The notes beneath the pieces were generated by a model that did not search any database, had not been told where the DNA came from, and saw only the letters and a program-made list of their open reading frames with translations. Below are positions 52,592 to 61,699 of a DNA stretch of 64,000 bases, piece by piece; the stretch's first letter is position 1, and each line of letters opens with the position of its first letter. This stretch comes from Clostridiales bacterium (GTDB lineage Bacteria > Bacillota > Dethiobacteria > Dethiobacterales > Dethiobacteraceae). Both the position numbers and the translations under genes were made by a program. The DNA lies in assembly GCA_018335855.1 (NCBI GenBank), contig JAGXRM010000038.1, forward strand, positions 1 to 64,000, given 5' to 3'.

Positions 52592-52617
52592 AAAGCCGCA
52601 TCGAGTGATGCGGCTTT
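52592..52617 (-). terminator. Terminator of the antiporter operon
   Basis: AAAGCCGCAT pairs with ATGCGGCTTT around CGAGTG. On the minus strand TTATTTTTTTATC follows shortly. It ends the large minus-strand cluster, 14 bases after the last stop. Confidence 0.88.
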
Positions 52618-52630
52618 GAGGAATTATTAT

Positions 52631-55015
52631 TTAAGGTATCATTAAAGTAAGGAAACGTAAGCTGAACACAACGACCAGCGTGACGACTACGATAAAGATG
52701 CATAAATCAAGGTTCATCAGCGTTAACTTTTTGTAGAGATAGTCCCCCCGTGCATTATAATCCACTTTAACCATGGTGAAAAATGCTGCCAGTTCTACCT
52801 GCCGCGTATAGTCTGCCACCACTTCAATATGACGGATAAAATAAGCATACACTGCGTCACGGGAGCCTACCGCAAATTGAGAGATAAGGTGCCCGGTCCA
52901 GGGAAGGACTTTCCCCTCGAATGCACCTATAGCACCGGCTATGCCGCAAAACGGGCCCACAGAACCGACAAGACCCCCTTCTACCACTGTTTCCACAGCA
53001 CGGCCGATTTTTGTGAAACCAAAGGTAAATCCTGCCACAACAGGTCGATACAGTAGCTTTTCAACACTAAGTTGCTTGGGTAGTGGAATGGCAAAATCCA
53101 TCCGACTGAGAATAACAAACGCTACCAGGCCAATTCCCAGGGAGACACCTATTCCCTCAAGATCATGAACGCCCCAGAAATTCAGTTCATGTAAATGATC
53201 CAAACCATGATGGTCGTACATAAAACCGGCACTCATGGGAACGATGACGCGCTCCACCACTTTGCCGGGCAACACACCGCCCAGAATGATTAGAGAGGCA
53301 AATGCTGAAAATATTCCTTTTTCCACCCATGTCTCTTTAGAATAACCGTGCCCGGCAGTGTCTGATTTCGGGCCTAAGAAAATTGAAGAAAATAAGCGAA
53401 TGATATAACAAAACGTCAGACCGCCTGTGATAACAAAAATCTTTTCTGCTACCATTAATGATGTACTGCCATGATGGGCCACTGCTTCAACAATGGCATG
53501 GTGCAACAGTGTTTTGCTGGCATAACCGTTAAACCCTGGAATCCCTGAAATCGCTGCACCGGCAATCAAAAATGAGGCGGCGGTAACAGGAAAGTTCCGC
53601 CACAACCCTCCTAATTTACTGTAATTTAAGTCATGGGTGCGAAGATAAACTGCACCGACCATTAGAAACATTCCCGCCTTAAAGAAGGCATGATTGAGAA
53701 TATGGTATGTCAGACCGGCGAAACCCATGGCACCTTCATACCCCAGATAGGCAGCTGCTCCGATTCCCATTAAAATATAGCCCATCTGACTTACACTGCT
53801 ATATGCCAGAACCCGTTTAGCATGGGTTTGCGTTAGAGCCAGGAAGGCTGCAGTCAACATAGTAACCATACCTACCCAAATTACCAGAAACCCAAATTCT
53901 CCAGTCATATTCCAGAGGGATGAGTGACCATCATGGGGTGTAAACAGCACATTAAATACACGAATAATCCCGTACGCACCTGTTTTAATCATAATCCCGG
54001 AAAGCAGAGCGCTGGCTGGCGTTGGTGCCACAGGGTGTGCTTGGGGTAACCATATGTGTAACGGTGTAGCACCGGCTTTTATCCCGAATCCGATAAAGAA
54101 AAGGACGGCTACCAGGTATCGTGTGGTACCCAGCGTGGCAAATGCTTCCAGATTGGGAGCGATGGCCAGCGTTCCTGTCCCAGTGTACAGCAATAAGAGC
54201 GCCCCCAACAGGCAAAGACCGCCGAAGATTCCCATGTACAAATAGTTTCTTCCAGCAGCCATTGCTTCCTCACTGTGATTATGAACAACCAGAGCGTAGG
54301 AGAATAGTGTCATCGCTTCAAAGAATAGGAACAAGCTGAAAAAATCAGCGGTAATAAATACACCAAGGCAGCCGCCAAGGGATAAGAGCAGAAATACAAA
54401 ATACCGGGTTGGTGCCTGTTCATGGTGCATATACTCGCTGGAATAAAATGTGGCAAAAAACCAAACCAGCGAACTTAGAGTAGCAAAGACAAACCCGAAA
54501 AAATCAATGCGAAAGAACAGACCAAGACCAATAAAGAACGGTAACTCAAAAACCACAGGCCCCTGAACAACCATAGGATACAGTGAAACCGCAAGTGCAA
54601 ACACCGTAAATGTCACACTGGCTGCGATACAATCTCGAAGCTCAGCGCTGTAGCGACCGATGAGTCCGCATGCCAATGCTCCTACAAACGGGAGCATAAC
54701 TAGCAAGAGCGGAATAATGCTGTAAGGGGATGACGTTGGCATGCCCGCCGATGTCAGCGGTATGACTGAAATAAATGCTTCTTTTTGAAAAAGAAAATAA
54801 AGTATGCCTGCGAGAACTAATGCCAGCGTTAGACTGGCGCCTATCCAGTCGGTGGACCCATTTCGATAGCGGAATAGAGTACCTCCCGGGGAGCTGCGGT
54901 GGCGGGTAGCGAAGCTGTATGCAATGGCCCCCGCTGCGGGTATTAAAACAATAATAAACGGTAACATGCTTCTTGCAGGCCCTGCAGCCTGCGCTACGGA
55001 TGTCGGACTAAACAT
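52631..55015 (-). CDS. NuoL/MrpA-like proton-channel subunit, long form (A2)
   Basis: 794 residues. The antiporter core has a TM5 glutamate in LFLFFEAMTLFSYALVVHN, TM7 lysine in GIKAGATPLHIWLPQAHP, TM8 lysine in MIKTGAYGIIRVF, and the TM12-type lysine in GFNGYASKTLLHHA. After the core a lateral helix and a C-terminal extension end in KLTLMNLDLCIFIVVVTLVV. It is a paralogue of the 695-residue protein encoded at 59597, sharing that C-terminal extension. It carries about 100 extra N-terminal residues with two or three added helices. AAGGAGG precedes the ATG. A 120-base gap with a long palindrome separates it from the previous subunit, so it may have extra control. Confidence 0.9.
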   Translation of the reverse strand: MFSPTSVAQAAGPARSMLPFIIVLIPAAGAIAYSFATRHRSSPGGTLFRYRNGSTDWIGASLTLALVLAGILYFLFQKEAFISVIPLTSAGMPTSSPYSIIPLLLVMLPFVGALACGLIGRYSAELRDCIAASVTFTVFALAVSLYPMVVQGPVVFELPFFIGLGLFFRIDFFGFVFATLSSLVWFFATFYSSEYMHHEQAPTRYFVFLLLSLGGCLGVFITADFFSLFLFFEAMTLFSYALVVHNHSEEAMAAGRNYLYMGIFGGLCLLGALLLLYTGTGTLAIAPNLEAFATLGTTRYLVAVLFFIGFGIKAGATPLHIWLPQAHPVAPTPASALLSGIMIKTGAYGIIRVFNVLFTPHDGHSSLWNMTGEFGFLVIWVGMVTMLTAAFLALTQTHAKRVLAYSSVSQMGYILMGIGAAAYLGYEGAMGFAGLTYHILNHAFFKAGMFLMVGAVYLRTHDLNYSKLGGLWRNFPVTAASFLIAGAAISGIPGFNGYASKTLLHHAIVEAVAHHGSTSLMVAEKIFVITGGLTFCYIIRLFSSIFLGPKSDTAGHGYSKETWVEKGIFSAFASLIILGGVLPGKVVERVIVPMSAGFMYDHHGLDHLHELNFWGVHDLEGIGVSLGIGLVAFVILSRMDFAIPLPKQLSVEKLLYRPVVAGFTFGFTKIGRAVETVVEGGLVGSVGPFCGIAGAIGAFEGKVLPWTGHLISQFAVGSRDAVYAYFIRHIEVVADYTRQVELAAFFTMVKVDYNARGDYLYKKLTLMNLDLCIFIVVVTLVVVFSLRFLTLMIP

Positions 55016-55095
55016 ACAAATCCTCCTTGTTGTTAAAATACTGACAAGAAAGGCGTGCTCTTTTCAGTCCCTCATAACACGCTTTTCAGTACTTT

Positions 55096-55127
55096 ATTAT
55101 TCACTTTACAAATGTAAAGTGAATAAT
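55096..55127. repeat. 14-bp perfect palindrome in the antiporter operon
   Basis: ATTATTCACTTTAC and GTAAAGTGAATAAT form a perfect inverted repeat with loop AAAT. No T-run follows on the minus strand, so it is not a standard terminator. Its centre reads TTTACAAATGTAAA, which contains TACAnnTGTA, the core of BlaI/MecI/CopY-family operators. It lies in the only large gap inside the cluster. It could be an operator for an internal promoter or an RNA stem that adjusts expression of the last gene. Confidence 0.6.
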
Positions 55128-55138
55128 TTCCTAGAGTA

Positions 55139-56599
55139 TTAAAAAATAGCTGAAGCGATATTACTGGCTGCAATTACGGGCCAATTGGGATAAATAAAGG
55201 CAAACCCAACACAAAGTAATGCCATTAACGCAGTGGTCCATATCATGCTGGCCGGCACTTCATCCCGAATAAATGACGTTTTTACCGATTTGTTTTCATT
55301 GGAAAAAAATGCGTTAATTACAATGGGAAAATAATAAACGGCATTTAACAAGCTGCTAAGAACCAGGAGTGCTACCAGCGCAGATTGTCCTGTTTCCAGA
55401 GAAGCCACTGCCAGATGCCATTTGCTGATAAAAGCATTAAATGGCGGAATACCAACCATAGTTACAGCAGCGATGGTAAAGGAAATCATAACCACAGGCA
55501 TTTGATAGCCAATCCCCGCCAATTGGCTGATATACTTCTTTCCCGTCTGTGTAATAATGGCACCTGCGCAGAGAAAGAGCGTCCCTTTCATTAAAGCGTG
55601 GGAAAAGATATGAAATAATGCACCAAACATCGCTCTTTCGGTAAGCAGGGAAATCCCCAGCAGAACATAACCAATTTGCGCAACACTAGAATACGCCAGC
55701 CGTCTTTTTAAGTGATCCTGCTGCATAGCCAACGCAGATCCTAGTAAAATTGTAATTACCGCCAGCACCATAAGAACGCGGTCGAATGAAATAGCACGTA
55801 CCACATCTAGCCCGTAGACAAAATGGATGACTCTGATAATTCCATACGCTCCGGTTTTTATCATACATCCTGACAGAAGTGCGCTTACGGGAGCCGGCGC
55901 GGCGGGATGGGCGTCTGGTAGCCATATATGGAAAGGGAACATGCCGGCTTTAAGACCGAACCCGGCTAAAAAGGCAAATAATGCATACGCCGCATAAGGG
56001 GACGATTGCGTAATATACCCGCCAGGGACAAAATCTAACCTACCTGCCAGATAATAGGTGACAACAAGGCCAAAAAAGACAGCTAGGCCGGCGCCAACGG
56101 TCATGAAGAGATATTTCGAACCTGAGAACATAGCCGGTTCATCTTCTTCATGGATAACAAGTAAAAATGATAGTACGGCCATGATTTCAAAGAAAAGAAA
56201 AAGGCCGATTAATGAGTATGCCATAAACACGCCGACAATTGCGCCTTGTGATGCTACTAGTAAAGAATAATAACGTTCCGGCGCATGGCTGTGCCCCATG
56301 TAACCCAGTGAGTAAATGGTAGCCAGAAGATAACAGAACGATAAAATTAAGGCCAGAAAAATACTCAAAGAATCAGCACGGAATGAAATCGGCAGAGGAA
56401 AGGTCAGGTAAGGTATTCCTGTACCCAACGTCTCACCACTCATTAAGGCGGGGAACATGGCAGCAACGACTGCCAAGCTAACAAACGAACCGACGACCGC
56501 TAAAACTTTTATTACAATTACCCGTCGTGAAAAAAGAATAATCATAATCGCAAACAGAAAAGGAAGTAGAACAGATACTGCAGGTAAATGGTGCATCAT
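55139..56599 (-). CDS. MrpD/NuoN-like proton-channel subunit (D2)
   Basis: 486 residues, about 14 helices. Conserved charges: TM5 glutamate in LFLFFEIMAVLSFLLVIHE, TM7 lysine in GLKAGMFPFHIWLPDAHP, TM8 lysine in MIKTGAYGIIRV, and TM12 lysine in PPFNAFISKWHLAVA. It is the same length as, and very similar to, the subunit encoded at 61700, so the two are duplicates. AGGAGG precedes two ATG codons; the second is spaced better. Confidence 0.9.
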   Translation of the reverse strand: MMHHLPAVSVLLPFLFAIMIILFSRRVIVIKVLAVVGSFVSLAVVAAMFPALMSGETLGTGIPYLTFPLPISFRADSLSIFLALILSFCYLLATIYSLGYMGHSHAPERYYSLLVASQGAIVGVFMAYSLIGLFLFFEIMAVLSFLLVIHEEDEPAMFSGSKYLFMTVGAGLAVFFGLVVTYYLAGRLDFVPGGYITQSSPYAAYALFAFLAGFGLKAGMFPFHIWLPDAHPAAPAPVSALLSGCMIKTGAYGIIRVIHFVYGLDVVRAISFDRVLMVLAVITILLGSALAMQQDHLKRRLAYSSVAQIGYVLLGISLLTERAMFGALFHIFSHALMKGTLFLCAGAIITQTGKKYISQLAGIGYQMPVVMISFTIAAVTMVGIPPFNAFISKWHLAVASLETGQSALVALLVLSSLLNAVYYFPIVINAFFSNENKSVKTSFIRDEVPASMIWTTALMALLCVGFAFIYPNWPVIAASNIASAIF

Positions 56600-56619
56600 G
56601 TGACCTCCTAAATATTATG

Positions 56620-58095
56620 CTAATAGAAGAAACCTGCAGTAATGGCCCGGGCCCACTGCAAAGGAATATTAATTTGACCCAAACCGAAAGCGAGACAGCC
56701 AACAGTCAGCACAACAATTGACAGTGACATGCCTAAAGGTAACCGGTCCCAAGATAACTTTTCATGAAGATCATGGTTCCTCTCACCGAAAAATGCCGCT
56801 ATGGCAATAGGCAGATAATATGCGGCATTAAGCATACTGCTGATTAACAGCACCACCAGTAATAGAGGTTGCCCCGCATCCAAGGCACCTAAGCCCAAGT
56901 GCCATTTACTGATGAAGATATTCATTGGCGGCAAGCCAACTGCTGTCAGTGCTGCTATAGAAAAACAGATCATGGTAAACGGCATCTTCCATCCGATTCC
57001 TGCCAAATCATCAATATTTCTTTTTCCTGTTTTCGCCAAAATGGCACCTGCGCACAGTAAGAGAGTTCCTTTCATCATCGCGTGGGCCATAATATGATAA
57101 ACGCCCCCAGTTAACGCATCCGGTGTAAGCATTGTTATGCCGAGTGTAATATACCCCAGTTGTGCAATCCCGGAATATGCCAAGCGCCTCATTAAATCAC
57201 GTGTTGCAAAGGCGCATGACGAACCATATAAAATTGATATTACAGCAAGTACAAGTACATAGTTGTGCCAACTCACATCTCTTAACAGATCTATGCCAAA
57301 TATATGGTGGGTAATGCGCAGTATGCCGTAAGCTCCTGTTTTCAGCATGATCATGGATGATAACGTAACGGCAGGAGCAGGTGCCTGGCCATAGGCATCT
57401 GGCATCCAGAGATGCAAGGGGAACATTCCAGCTTTCATGCCGAATGCGACAACAAAACCGATAAATGCCAGTAACGTATAAGGTCCGCCGGCAGTCATAA
57501 TCCCGCCATCACGCCAGGCAAGTTCACCGGCTTGGTTGAATACCGCAGCCAGTGCAATAAAATACATCACACTGCCGCCGATAGTCATGTAGAGGAATTT
57601 AAATGTGGCGCTAATTGTTTCCTGCTCCCGGTTGTGAATGACCAAGATAAAGAACGATAAGGACATGGCTTCAAAGAAGAGAAACAGGCTGAGTAGATCG
57701 CCGGCCAAAACAACGCCCACACTGCAGGCCAATACAAATAGAAACACGGTTCTAAAGCGCCGCTTCCCGCTTTCTAGAGGATAGGCTCCGGTGTAGAATG
57801 TTAGCACCAGTCCTGTGAATAAAAATAGAAGTGCCAATGATATACTCAATAATTCCACACGAAAAGACAGGCCAAAGGGTGGCAGGATCGAGTAACGTAT
57901 GACTTGCACATGTCCGGCCAGGACATACGGGGATAGGGGCGCCAGGAACAGTAGCGCAGCAGTGATAGCCGACGCGGAAATCGCCGTAACCGCCTTTTCC
58001 CCTTTTTCGCCAATCACCCAAATGAATAGCGAAGCAGTTAGCAGTACTATAATAGAGACCGCTGGTTGCCAGAGTACTGTTGTTAAACCATCCAT
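56620..58095 (-). CDS. MrpD/NuoM-like proton-channel subunit
   Basis: 491 residues with about 14 helices. Key residues: glutamate in LFLFFEAMSLSFFILVIHN, lysine in GMKAGMFPLHLWMPDAYGQA, lysine in MLKTGAYGILRI and lysine in PPMNIFISKWHLGLG. The TM7-8 motif is DAYGQAPAP where the MrpD-like neighbours have DAHPAAPAP. It is one of the two middle subunits of the six-subunit run and has no obvious twin in the window. Spacing to neighbours is about 20 bases, so it is in one transcript. Confidence 0.9.
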   Translation of the reverse strand: MDGLTTVLWQPAVSIIVLLTASLFIWVIGEKGEKAVTAISASAITAALLFLAPLSPYVLAGHVQVIRYSILPPFGLSFRVELLSISLALLFLFTGLVLTFYTGAYPLESGKRRFRTVFLFVLACSVGVVLAGDLLSLFLFFEAMSLSFFILVIHNREQETISATFKFLYMTIGGSVMYFIALAAVFNQAGELAWRDGGIMTAGGPYTLLAFIGFVVAFGMKAGMFPLHLWMPDAYGQAPAPAVTLSSMIMLKTGAYGILRITHHIFGIDLLRDVSWHNYVLVLAVISILYGSSCAFATRDLMRRLAYSGIAQLGYITLGITMLTPDALTGGVYHIMAHAMMKGTLLLCAGAILAKTGKRNIDDLAGIGWKMPFTMICFSIAALTAVGLPPMNIFISKWHLGLGALDAGQPLLLVVLLISSMLNAAYYLPIAIAAFFGERNHDLHEKLSWDRLPLGMSLSIVVLTVGCLAFGLGQINIPLQWARAITAGFFY

Positions 58096-58116
58096 ATCAA
58101 TGTACCCCTCTTTCCT

Positions 58117-59583
58117 CTATTGAAAAATATTCGTAACAACAAGGTTCACGATTGGCAACGTTGTATAATGGGCGAACACACCAAAGAGTACACAGAAAAC
58201 AGTTAGAACCGCAGTTGGGAAAAACATACTGGGCGGGCTTTCCAATCCATTTGGTTTATCGTATGATCCCTCTGTAAAATACGCGGAAATAATAATCGGC
58301 AGATAATAAATAGAATTTAAAACTGCGCTTGTCAGCAATACAAACCCGAGTATAGGCTTGCCTGCCTGCAAACTTCCGCTCAGCAGATAGAATTTACTGA
58401 TATAACCTGTTAACGGCAGTACGCCGATTAACCCGATACTGGCCAGCGAGAAAAAAAACATGGTATAAGGCATTCGGCGGCCGATTCCCGCCATCTGGTT
58501 AAGGTGGGTTGCTCCTGTCTGGGTAATAATGGCACCCGCACAGAAGAAAAGCACAATTTTGAGCAGGGCGTGATTCACGATATGGGATATTCCTCCGATA
58601 AGTCCATACGGTGAAAGCATGGTAGCCCCTAGCGTAATATACCCTAGTTGCCCGATGGTCGAATATGCCAACCGTGATTTAAGTTTTGTCTGTTTAATTG
58701 CTAACACAGAAGCAACGATAATAGATAATGAAACGATAATTGCCAAAATATTGGCAACACCAAGCTCACGCAATGTATCCACGCCGTAAATATAAAACAT
58801 AATACGCAGAATACCGAAAACACCTGTCTTGACGATGGCGACGGCATGGAGCAGTGCACTGACCGGAGTCGGTGCGACCATGGCTGACGGGAGCCATGAA
58901 TGAAGCGGCATCAGCGCAGCTTTTACACCGAATCCCGCTATGGCTACAAAAAACATGACGGATATCAGTAAGCGGTTATCTGCTACTGCTGAGGCCAACA
59001 CACCGGTTGGGGAAAATGTCAGTGATCCTCCTATGCCGGCTAAAGTAAACAGGGCAAGGAAGACCAGTGCACCGCTGGCAAAACAGTAGATAATATATTT
59101 TGTCCCTGCGGAATATGCTTCGGCTGACTGTTCATGGATGACAAGAGGATATGTAATTAGTGCAAGATACTCGTAAAAAATGTATAACGTAAAAAGGTTT
59201 GCCGAAAATGCCACTCCCATGGTAGCACTCAACGCCAGAATATAAAAGGTAAAGAATCTGCGGCGATGGTGTTCATGACTCATATAACCCGTAGCGTAAA
59301 TAACGGAAAAAATCCACAGCATTGAGGCCAGTATTGCGAAAATTACCCCTAGAGGTTCTACGCGAAACGCAATACTTAACCCGCCGCTTATCCTTACCGC
59401 TGTAAAAGCTAGTTGTTCGCCTGTCAGCACCAGTGGCAGGGTGGGTGCGACAATAGAAAAGGTCAGAATTGAAATGAATACTGCCAGAGCGTTTCGCGGC
59501 CCATCCTGTTCTTCCTTTAAGAGAGCAATTAAGCCGCCGCCTAGAATTGGCACCAGTATTGCGTAAAATGGTGAGATAAACAT
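58117..59583 (-). CDS. NuoM/NuoL-like proton-channel subunit
   Basis: 488 residues from the ATG that follows AGGAGG by nine bases; a longer frame would overlap the upstream gene and ignore this site. Conserved charges: glutamate in IFYEYLALITYPLVIHEQ, lysine in GVKAALMPLHSWLPSAMVAP, lysine in IVKTGVFGILRI and lysine in LPLTGYISKFYLL. Here the usual FFE before TM5 is FYE and the loop after HSWLP is SAMVAP, setting it apart from the other five. The subunit is therefore the most divergent of the run. Confidence 0.9.
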   Translation of the reverse strand: MFISPFYAILVPILGGGLIALLKEEQDGPRNALAVFISILTFSIVAPTLPLVLTGEQLAFTAVRISGGLSIAFRVEPLGVIFAILASMLWIFSVIYATGYMSHEHHRRRFFTFYILALSATMGVAFSANLFTLYIFYEYLALITYPLVIHEQSAEAYSAGTKYIIYCFASGALVFLALFTLAGIGGSLTFSPTGVLASAVADNRLLISVMFFVAIAGFGVKAALMPLHSWLPSAMVAPTPVSALLHAVAIVKTGVFGILRIMFYIYGVDTLRELGVANILAIIVSLSIIVASVLAIKQTKLKSRLAYSTIGQLGYITLGATMLSPYGLIGGISHIVNHALLKIVLFFCAGAIITQTGATHLNQMAGIGRRMPYTMFFFSLASIGLIGVLPLTGYISKFYLLSGSLQAGKPILGFVLLTSAVLNSIYYLPIIISAYFTEGSYDKPNGLESPPSMFFPTAVLTVFCVLFGVFAHYTTLPIVNLVVTNIFQ

Positions 59584-59596
59584 TCCCGCTCTCCTC

Positions 59597-61684
59597 CTAT
59601 AGTCCAATCATTCTTAAAAACCAAACGCTAAATGCCGTGACCAGCGTGATGACGACAATAAAGACACACAGATCCATATTCATTAGCGTCAGCTTGCGGT
59701 AAAGTTGTTCGCCCCGAGGATTGTAATCAAGCTTAATCAAAGTATGAAAAGCAGAATACTCTGCCTGTTGGATATAGTTTTGCAGTTCTCTTACACCCAC
59801 GATTGAAGATGAGTATATATATTCTCGCACTGCTGTCATCAAAGCTAAAAGCCTCTCCCCAAGCATCGGCAAAAACGTTCCTTCTATTCCTACTACAGCA
59901 TGTGCCAATCTGCCCATGGGGCGAACACTGCTGACCAACACCGCCACACTGAAGATTTCTATTATCATCCCAGTAGCCGCAAAGCCAAAGAGAAGAATCG
60001 TTAATGCCGGTTGATATACCATCCTCTCAATACTAAGCCCCTCAGGCAACCCCAGTTGAAAATCAATCCTGTAAAGAAAGAGAAATACAATTGTCCCGAT
60101 AACTAGCGATACCGTAATTCCGCCTAAGTCATGGATATTCCAGATACATATATCAGACAGATGAGCCACAGTATAGCTGTCAAAGGTAAAAACACGGCTC
60201 ATAGGGACAATGATATGCTGAATGATTTGTGTCGGTAGCAACCCTCCGGCAATAATTATTACGCCAAAAGTAGCAAAAATAATACGTTCAAGCCATGTTT
60301 CTCCAGCCAGCTTGAAAACGGGTGTGTCAGCCGGCCCGGTGAAAATTGCCAAAAACATGCGTAGCATATAACAGAACGTCAGGCCGCCGGTTATCACAAA
60401 TATTTTTTCTGCCCCAAAAAGTGCTGTGCTTCCATGGTGGGAAGCGGCCTCAACAATACCATGATGCAACAGTGTTTTACTAACATACCCGTTAAAACCT
60501 GGAATCCCGGAGATGGCAGCGGCTGCAGTAAAGAATACAATGGTTATAACCGGAAATCTGCGCCAAAGCCCGCCCAAGTCTTTAAACTGTGCACTACCGG
60601 TACGCATTACGACGGCACCGGCCAGAAAAAACAATGCCGCTTTAAAAAATGCGTGATTAATGATATGGTACGATGTACCGGCAAAGCCCATCGCTCCTTC
60701 ATAGCCGAGATATGAAGTCACGCCGATTCCCATCAGAATATAACCCATCTGGCTCACACTGCTGTATGCCAGGGTGCGCAATATGCTTTTTTGCATCAAG
60801 GCTAACCATGCACCGGTGGCCAGCGTAATTACGCCCGCCCAAATTAGCAGATAACCAAGTGACTCCGCAGCCGCGACAGTCTCACCTGAATGGGAAGTGT
60901 AGAGTAAATTAAAGACACGAATAAGTCCGTAAGCACCCGCTTTAAGCATTGCAGCTGAAGATAAGGCATTGACCAGCGGCGGGGCATGTTCATATGCCCC
61001 GGGGATCCAAATATGGAGAGGAACGGCAGTGGCCTTGATACCGAATCCGACAAAGAAAAGTACGGCAATTAATGGACGAGCCTGATTAAGAACGGCCAAA
61101 CTCTCTATATTGGGTAGAAAAGATAATGATCCGGTGTAATTGAGAAGAAGCAACTGAGCTGACAGTAGACAAAGGCCGCCAAAAATACCCATATACAGAT
61201 AAGAACGCCCTGCGGCATGTGCTTCCTCTGTTTGCTTATGGACAACAAGGACATATGACGAAAGAGTCATCGCTTCAAAAAAGAGGAACAGAGTGAAGAA
61301 ATCAGCAGCTAAAAAGACGCCAATGCAACCTGCTAACGTTAACAGTAGAAAAACGTTAAAGCGGGTAGCTGAGTCATCTTTCCGTAAATATTCCGTTGCA
61401 TAGAGCGTTGCCAGAGCCCAGATGATTGAAATAAACACGATAAAAACAAAACCAAGATAATCAACATTAAAGAATAAACCAATACCAAGAAACCCAGGGA
61501 GTGAAAACTCTGCCGTCCCCTGTACCACTTGAGGGTAAAGTGAGCAGGCTAAAACTAAAACTGTAAAACTTGTACAGTTAGCCAGCCAATTCCTTAATTT
61601 ATCACGGTGCCGTTCCAACGTACCACAACCAAGAGCCCCTGCCAACGGCACAAGAATTAAAAGAAGAGGCAACATGTTTTGCAT
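59597..61684 (-). CDS. NuoL/MrpA-like proton-channel subunit (A1)
   Basis: 695 residues. Core charges: glutamate in LFLFFEAMTLSSYVLVVHK, lysine in GIKATAVPLHIWIPGAYEHA, lysine in MLKAGAYGLIRVF and lysine in GFNGYVSKTLLHHG. After the core a C-terminal extension ends RKLTLMNMDLCVFIVVITLV, almost the same as in the 794-residue paralogue. The TM7-8 motif lost its acidic residue (HIWIPGAYEHAPP where relatives have HIWLPDAHP). AGGAGG precedes the ATG. Confidence 0.9.
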   Translation of the reverse strand: MQNMLPLLLILVPLAGALGCGTLERHRDKLRNWLANCTSFTVLVLACSLYPQVVQGTAEFSLPGFLGIGLFFNVDYLGFVFIVFISIIWALATLYATEYLRKDDSATRFNVFLLLTLAGCIGVFLAADFFTLFLFFEAMTLSSYVLVVHKQTEEAHAAGRSYLYMGIFGGLCLLSAQLLLLNYTGSLSFLPNIESLAVLNQARPLIAVLFFVGFGIKATAVPLHIWIPGAYEHAPPLVNALSSAAMLKAGAYGLIRVFNLLYTSHSGETVAAAESLGYLLIWAGVITLATGAWLALMQKSILRTLAYSSVSQMGYILMGIGVTSYLGYEGAMGFAGTSYHIINHAFFKAALFFLAGAVVMRTGSAQFKDLGGLWRRFPVITIVFFTAAAAISGIPGFNGYVSKTLLHHGIVEAASHHGSTALFGAEKIFVITGGLTFCYMLRMFLAIFTGPADTPVFKLAGETWLERIIFATFGVIIIAGGLLPTQIIQHIIVPMSRVFTFDSYTVAHLSDICIWNIHDLGGITVSLVIGTIVFLFLYRIDFQLGLPEGLSIERMVYQPALTILLFGFAATGMIIEIFSVAVLVSSVRPMGRLAHAVVGIEGTFLPMLGERLLALMTAVREYIYSSSIVGVRELQNYIQQAEYSAFHTLIKLDYNPRGEQLYRKLTLMNMDLCVFIVVITLVTAFSVWFLRMIGL

Positions 61685-61699
61685 CCGGATTCCTCCTAA

